Positions 61,274 to 64,000 of a stretch of 64,000 bases of DNA are shown here, piece by piece. The position numbers and the translations under genes were made by a program. Location of the stretch: assembly GCA_002746645.1 (NCBI GenBank), contig PDPU01000023.1, forward strand, positions 1-64,000. The letters run 5' to 3'. Within the stretch, counting starts at the first letter, position 1; every line of letters begins with the position of its first letter. The stretch is from Gammaproteobacteria bacterium. GTDB lineage: Bacteria; Pseudomonadota; Gammaproteobacteria; Granulosicoccales; Granulosicoccaceae. The notes beneath the pieces were generated by a model that did not search any database, was not told where the DNA came from, and saw only the letters and a list, made by a program, of their open reading frames with translations.

Positions 61274-62791
61274 ATGTTCACCGCTTCAACCCTGCGTCGT
61301 TCGGGGGCCACGCTTGCGTGCGCCCTGCTGCTATCCACCCTGCTCGCTGCCTGTGACAGCGGCAATCCACGGCCAAAGAACCCAGGCAGTTCGGATGCGC
61401 TCGACGACAACGGTTCTGTCGGCAACAACGGTTCCTCCGGGAACAATGGTTCTGCGGACAACAACGGTTCTGCGGACAACAACGGATCCTCCGCAGGCAA
61501 CGACACGAACGGCAACGAAACCGAAAACACCGCCACGACAGATTCGAACGTGTCGCTGCGGCTCGGCAGCACGAATGTCTCACTCATCGAAGGCGAAGAA
61601 GCCGTCGGTTTCAGCATCGAAGTCAGTGGCAGTGACGAGCCCCTGACCCTGAGCCTCGAAGGCGACAGCGATGCCGACATCAGGCAACTCTTCTGGAACT
61701 TCGACGAAACCACCATGGCCGCGGGAGAAACCGGCACGCGCATCTCCATCGGCGCGAACATCGGGCCCGCGCCGATTCAGCCACAGACGCGACACCTGCG
61801 CATCGTCGCCACCGGCGCCACTGCCGCCCCCCTGCAGGCGGAATTCAGTATCGACCTCCAGCCCACGAAACGCCCCGACATCTACCTGCTCGCCGGCCAG
61901 AGCAACATGGTCGGCTACAGCGAGATCAATGCGCGGGAGGATGGCTCGGGAGGACCTGACGAGCCCAACGAGCGCATCCGCCAGCTCAACGTCACCAACA
62001 ACTTCTCGTCTGCGCACTTCTCGAGCGCGGCCGATTTCACCGACCGCAACAAGGTCATCGTTACCAGCGAACCGCTGACCACCGCTCTCGACCCGCTGCA
62101 TCAACCCATGAACGGCAACAACAGCAAGAACGAAAAGCTCATCGGTGCGGGGCTCTCCTTCGCCAAGCGCGCACTGGCCGATACCACGACCGACATCGTG
62201 CTCGTACCCACGGGCTGGTCCGACAGCGGTTTCTGCCTGAGAGACAGCCATCGAATCGAGGGCATGGGCTGGAACCCGGTCGCCACCGACGACCCGGCCT
62301 TCGGCGGCACGCTGCTCTACGATCGTGCCGTGTTGCGCACCGACCTCGCCATCGAACTCACCGGCGGCATCCTGCGTGGCATTCTCTGGCACCAGGGTGA
62401 AGCCGATGCCGGCAATGAGGCCTGCGCCAACGCCTACCGCAGCAATCTCGAAAGTCTCGTCAGCGCGCTGCGCAGCAACATCATGGTCGATGCCCGCGGT
62501 ACGGCCGCACGTGGCCCCGACGCCGACGTGCCCTTTGTCGTCGGCACCATGTCGAGGGGCGCCGACGAACGTGGCAGCCAGCTCCCGTTCACGTCATCCA
62601 AGAGCGTCGTCGATGACGTTCATCGCACGGTCGCCGTCACGATTCCTTGGTCGGGTGTTGTCGACAACAACGATCTCGTACCACCGAACTATCCCTGTGG
62701 CGAAGGCAGCTGTGTGCATTTCGGTGCCGCAGCCTATCGTGAAATGGGCGTTCGCTACTACGACACGCTGTCTGCCATCGCACGCCAGTAA
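61274..62791 (+). CDS. Sialate-O-acetylesterase-like lipoprotein, copy 1
   Basis: A 505-residue lipoprotein: lipobox LLAAC (Cys25), an Asn/Ser/Gly linker (NNGSADNNGSADNNGSSAGN), a beta domain (about 90-205) and a SASA-type GDSL-like esterase domain. Block I LLAGQSNMVGYSE carries the nucleophile serine, GILWHQGEADAGNEAC is block III, and CVHFGAAAYREMG contains the likely catalytic histidine. Family members remove acetyl groups from sialic acids or polysaccharides such as xylan. Surface-anchored, perhaps working with the GH10 xylanase upstream. TATAAT occurs about 85 bases before the start. Confidence 0.85.
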   Translation: MFTASTLRRSGATLACALLLSTLLAACDSGNPRPKNPGSSDALDDNGSVGNNGSSGNNGSADNNGSADNNGSSAGNDTNGNETENTATTDSNVSLRLGSTNVSLIEGEEAVGFSIEVSGSDEPLTLSLEGDSDADIRQLFWNFDETTMAAGETGTRISIGANIGPAPIQPQTRHLRIVATGATAAPLQAEFSIDLQPTKRPDIYLLAGQSNMVGYSEINAREDGSGGPDEPNERIRQLNVTNNFSSAHFSSAADFTDRNKVIVTSEPLTTALDPLHQPMNGNNSKNEKLIGAGLSFAKRALADTTTDIVLVPTGWSDSGFCLRDSHRIEGMGWNPVATDDPAFGGTLLYDRAVLRTDLAIELTGGILRGILWHQGEADAGNEACANAYRSNLESLVSALRSNIMVDARGTAARGPDADVPFVVGTMSRGADERGSQLPFTSSKSVVDDVHRTVAVTIPWSGVVDNNDLVPPNYPCGEGSCVHFGAAAYREMGVRYYDTLSAIARQ

Positions 62792-62809
62792 CCGAGTCGG
62801 AACACAACA

Positions 62810-64000
62810 GTGAATTGCACGATTCGGCGGTTCGTTGCACGCCTCGTTACCCTGGCCGTGGTTTTCGGCCTGCTCCTCACCCTGTCTGCCTGTAGGGATT
62901 CGGATGACGCCACCGGGGAACAGACCACCAGCGACTTCTCGCTGGTGCCTGCCACCACCAACGTCACTCTGACCGAGGGTGACGGCGACGGTGTCACCGT
63001 GCCCCTGACGCTTGTCCGCAACGACGACTACAGCGGGGAAGTCACGCTTGAACTGCGTGGTGAAACCGATGCCGATACCACCAACCTGACGGCCGACTTC
63101 AGCCCGCAGGTGCTTTCCGACAACGACAGTGACAGTTCGCTGCGACTCGAACTCGCGATCGCCGATGCCCCGATTCTGCCCCAGACACGCCACTTCTACC
63201 TGATCGCAGACGACAACGGCAATCGTCACCAGCTTCCCCTGACCATCGAGGTGACACCGGTGCAGCGACCCGACGTGTACCTGCTTGCCGGCCAGAGCAA
63301 CATGATCGGTTTCAGTGGCGACGGCACGAAGCAGGCCGGCCCGGGTCAGGCCGACGAACCACATGATCGCATCCTGCAACTCAACGTCACCGAAAACAGC
63401 GAAGCGAACTTTCCCAATGCACTTGCCTACACGGCGCTCTCGAACAACGTGGCGGGTGACGCACCCTATCTCGTGCGTGCCGAAGACCCACTGCACGTGC
63501 CGCTCGATACCGCCATCGGCAGCAAGAGTTTGCAGTACATCGGCCTCGGGCTGAGTTTCGCCAAGGCAGCGCTGCCGAACACCACGCAGGACATCATCCT
63601 CGTACCGGCTGCCTGGTCGGGTTCGTCATTCTGCGCCAGCCCTGACGGCCCGTTTGGTAACTGGAACGCACTCGACGGCGACAACTCGGCGCTCGGCAAC
63701 ACATTGCTCTACGAACGAGCGCTGACCCGCACCGACATCGCGCTCGAACAATCGGGCGGCATCCTCCGCGGCATCCTCTGGCACCAGGGCGAATCGGACG
63801 CCAACGGGGCATGCGCGCCGCTCTACCAGAGCAACCTCGAGGCACTCATGACTGCGCTGCGCAGCAACATACGCGCCGACGCCCGAGGAGCGGAAGCACG
63901 CGGGCCTGCAGCCCCGATTCCGGTCGTTGTCGGCACCATGTCGCGTGGCAGCGACGAACGCGGTGACTTCTCGACCTTCAGCGACGCCAAGCAGATCATC
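62810..64000 (+). CDS. Sialate-O-acetylesterase-like lipoprotein, copy 2 (runs off right edge)
   Basis: GTG 62810 opens 397 codons without a stop to the window end. Same layout as copy 1: lipobox LSAC, short acidic linker, beta domain (VTLTEGDGDGVTVPLTLVRN), then LLAGQSNMIGFSGDG, ILVPAAWSGSSFC, GILRGILWHQGESDANGAC and VVVGTMSRGSDERGD. The catalytic histidine would lie beyond the edge. Only 18 bases after copy 1, so the two are a tandem duplication in one operon. They differ in linker and N-terminal beta domain. Confidence 0.85.
   Translation, partial: MNCTIRRFVARLVTLAVVFGLLLTLSACRDSDDATGEQTTSDFSLVPATTNVTLTEGDGDGVTVPLTLVRNDDYSGEVTLELRGETDADTTNLTADFSPQVLSDNDSDSSLRLELAIADAPILPQTRHFYLIADDNGNRHQLPLTIEVTPVQRPDVYLLAGQSNMIGFSGDGTKQAGPGQADEPHDRILQLNVTENSEANFPNALAYTALSNNVAGDAPYLVRAEDPLHVPLDTAIGSKSLQYIGLGLSFAKAALPNTTQDIILVPAAWSGSSFCASPDGPFGNWNALDGDNSALGNTLLYERALTRTDIALEQSGGILRGILWHQGESDANGACAPLYQSNLEALMTALRSNIRADARGAEARGPAAPIPVVVGTMSRGSDERGDFSTFSDAKQII

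Overview
The window looks like part of a chromosome from a high-GC gammaproteobacterium, probably marine or otherwise salt-exposed. The reasons are a HexR-linked Entner-Doudoroff cluster (zwf-pgl-hexR facing edd-eda), a dif site whose XerD arm equals that of E. coli, class I PhaC, a multisubunit Mrp/Mbh-type Na+/H+ antiporter and several secreted carbohydrate-active lipoproteins. Genus and family cannot be set from this sequence alone. I saw no rRNA gene, tRNA gene or CRISPR array.

1-3.84 kb is a graveyard of insertion sequences beside the replication terminus: the 3' end of an IS30-family transposase, an AT-rich foreign pair (a truncated reading frame overlapping an EamA transporter), a decayed IS3-family orfA cut off exactly at the end of an IS66-family element, and a fragment of a second IS66 copy.

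3.84-10.79 kb is a complete-looking filamentous phage (inovirus) prophage inserted at the chromosomal dif site. A dif core with XerC arm, hexamer and XerD arm lies at 10767-10794; its XerC arm and hexamer are repeated at 3843-3859. The phage has a leftward regulator, a divergent early region with two palindromic operators and a promoter, then rightward replication initiator, ssDNA-binding protein, an unknown membrane protein, major coat protein, a strong hairpin, a tiny hydrophobic protein, a TspB/pIII-like adhesin with an 18-bp minisatellite, a DUF2523 pVI-like protein and Zot/pI. Two leftward genes (DUF3653 and a 56-residue protein) and a large nested inverted repeat finish it. It carries no integrase or secretin gene, so it should use host XerCD and a host secretin. 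The phage half of the att site lies inside the regulator gene: joining the prophage ends restores a 176-residue frame ending just before a terminator-like hairpin, so integration replaces the regulator C-terminus by host-encoded residues.

10.8-16.5 kb holds a lipoprotein with a weak zinc-protease-like motif and RTX-like repeats, a methyltransferase, an IS4-like remnant, a Fic pseudogene lacking its catalytic core, a MipA-like outer membrane protein and rpe. 16.5-25.7 kb is a one-carbon region: IclR-type and GlxA-type regulators, an NAD-type molybdenum formate dehydrogenase (NuoE-NuoF fusion plus catalytic subunit), formate-tetrahydrofolate ligase and a LysE exporter. 25.8-33.7 kb has an inactive-looking DUF4344 protein, a pseudouridine synthase, a GH10 xylanase lipoprotein, DsbB, small hypotheticals, an antitoxin remnant and a Ca2+/Na+ exchanger. 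33.8-51.4 kb is central metabolism: PhaC, a sirtuin, glycolate oxidase GlcDEF, pyruvate kinase, a LysM-FecR protein, the Entner-Doudoroff cluster and a PLP decarboxylase. 51.5-61.1 kb encodes a 3-oxoacid CoA-transferase and a ten-gene antiporter operon with three NuoN/MrpD-like subunits. The window ends in two tandem sialate-esterase-like lipoproteins, the second running off the edge.

A recurring oddity is short tandem duplication at gene ends and in spacers: the 3' ends of pyk, the exchanger gene and phaC are each duplicated just past the stop codon, and three different 8-bp microsatellites sit together upstream of the CoA-transferase operon.
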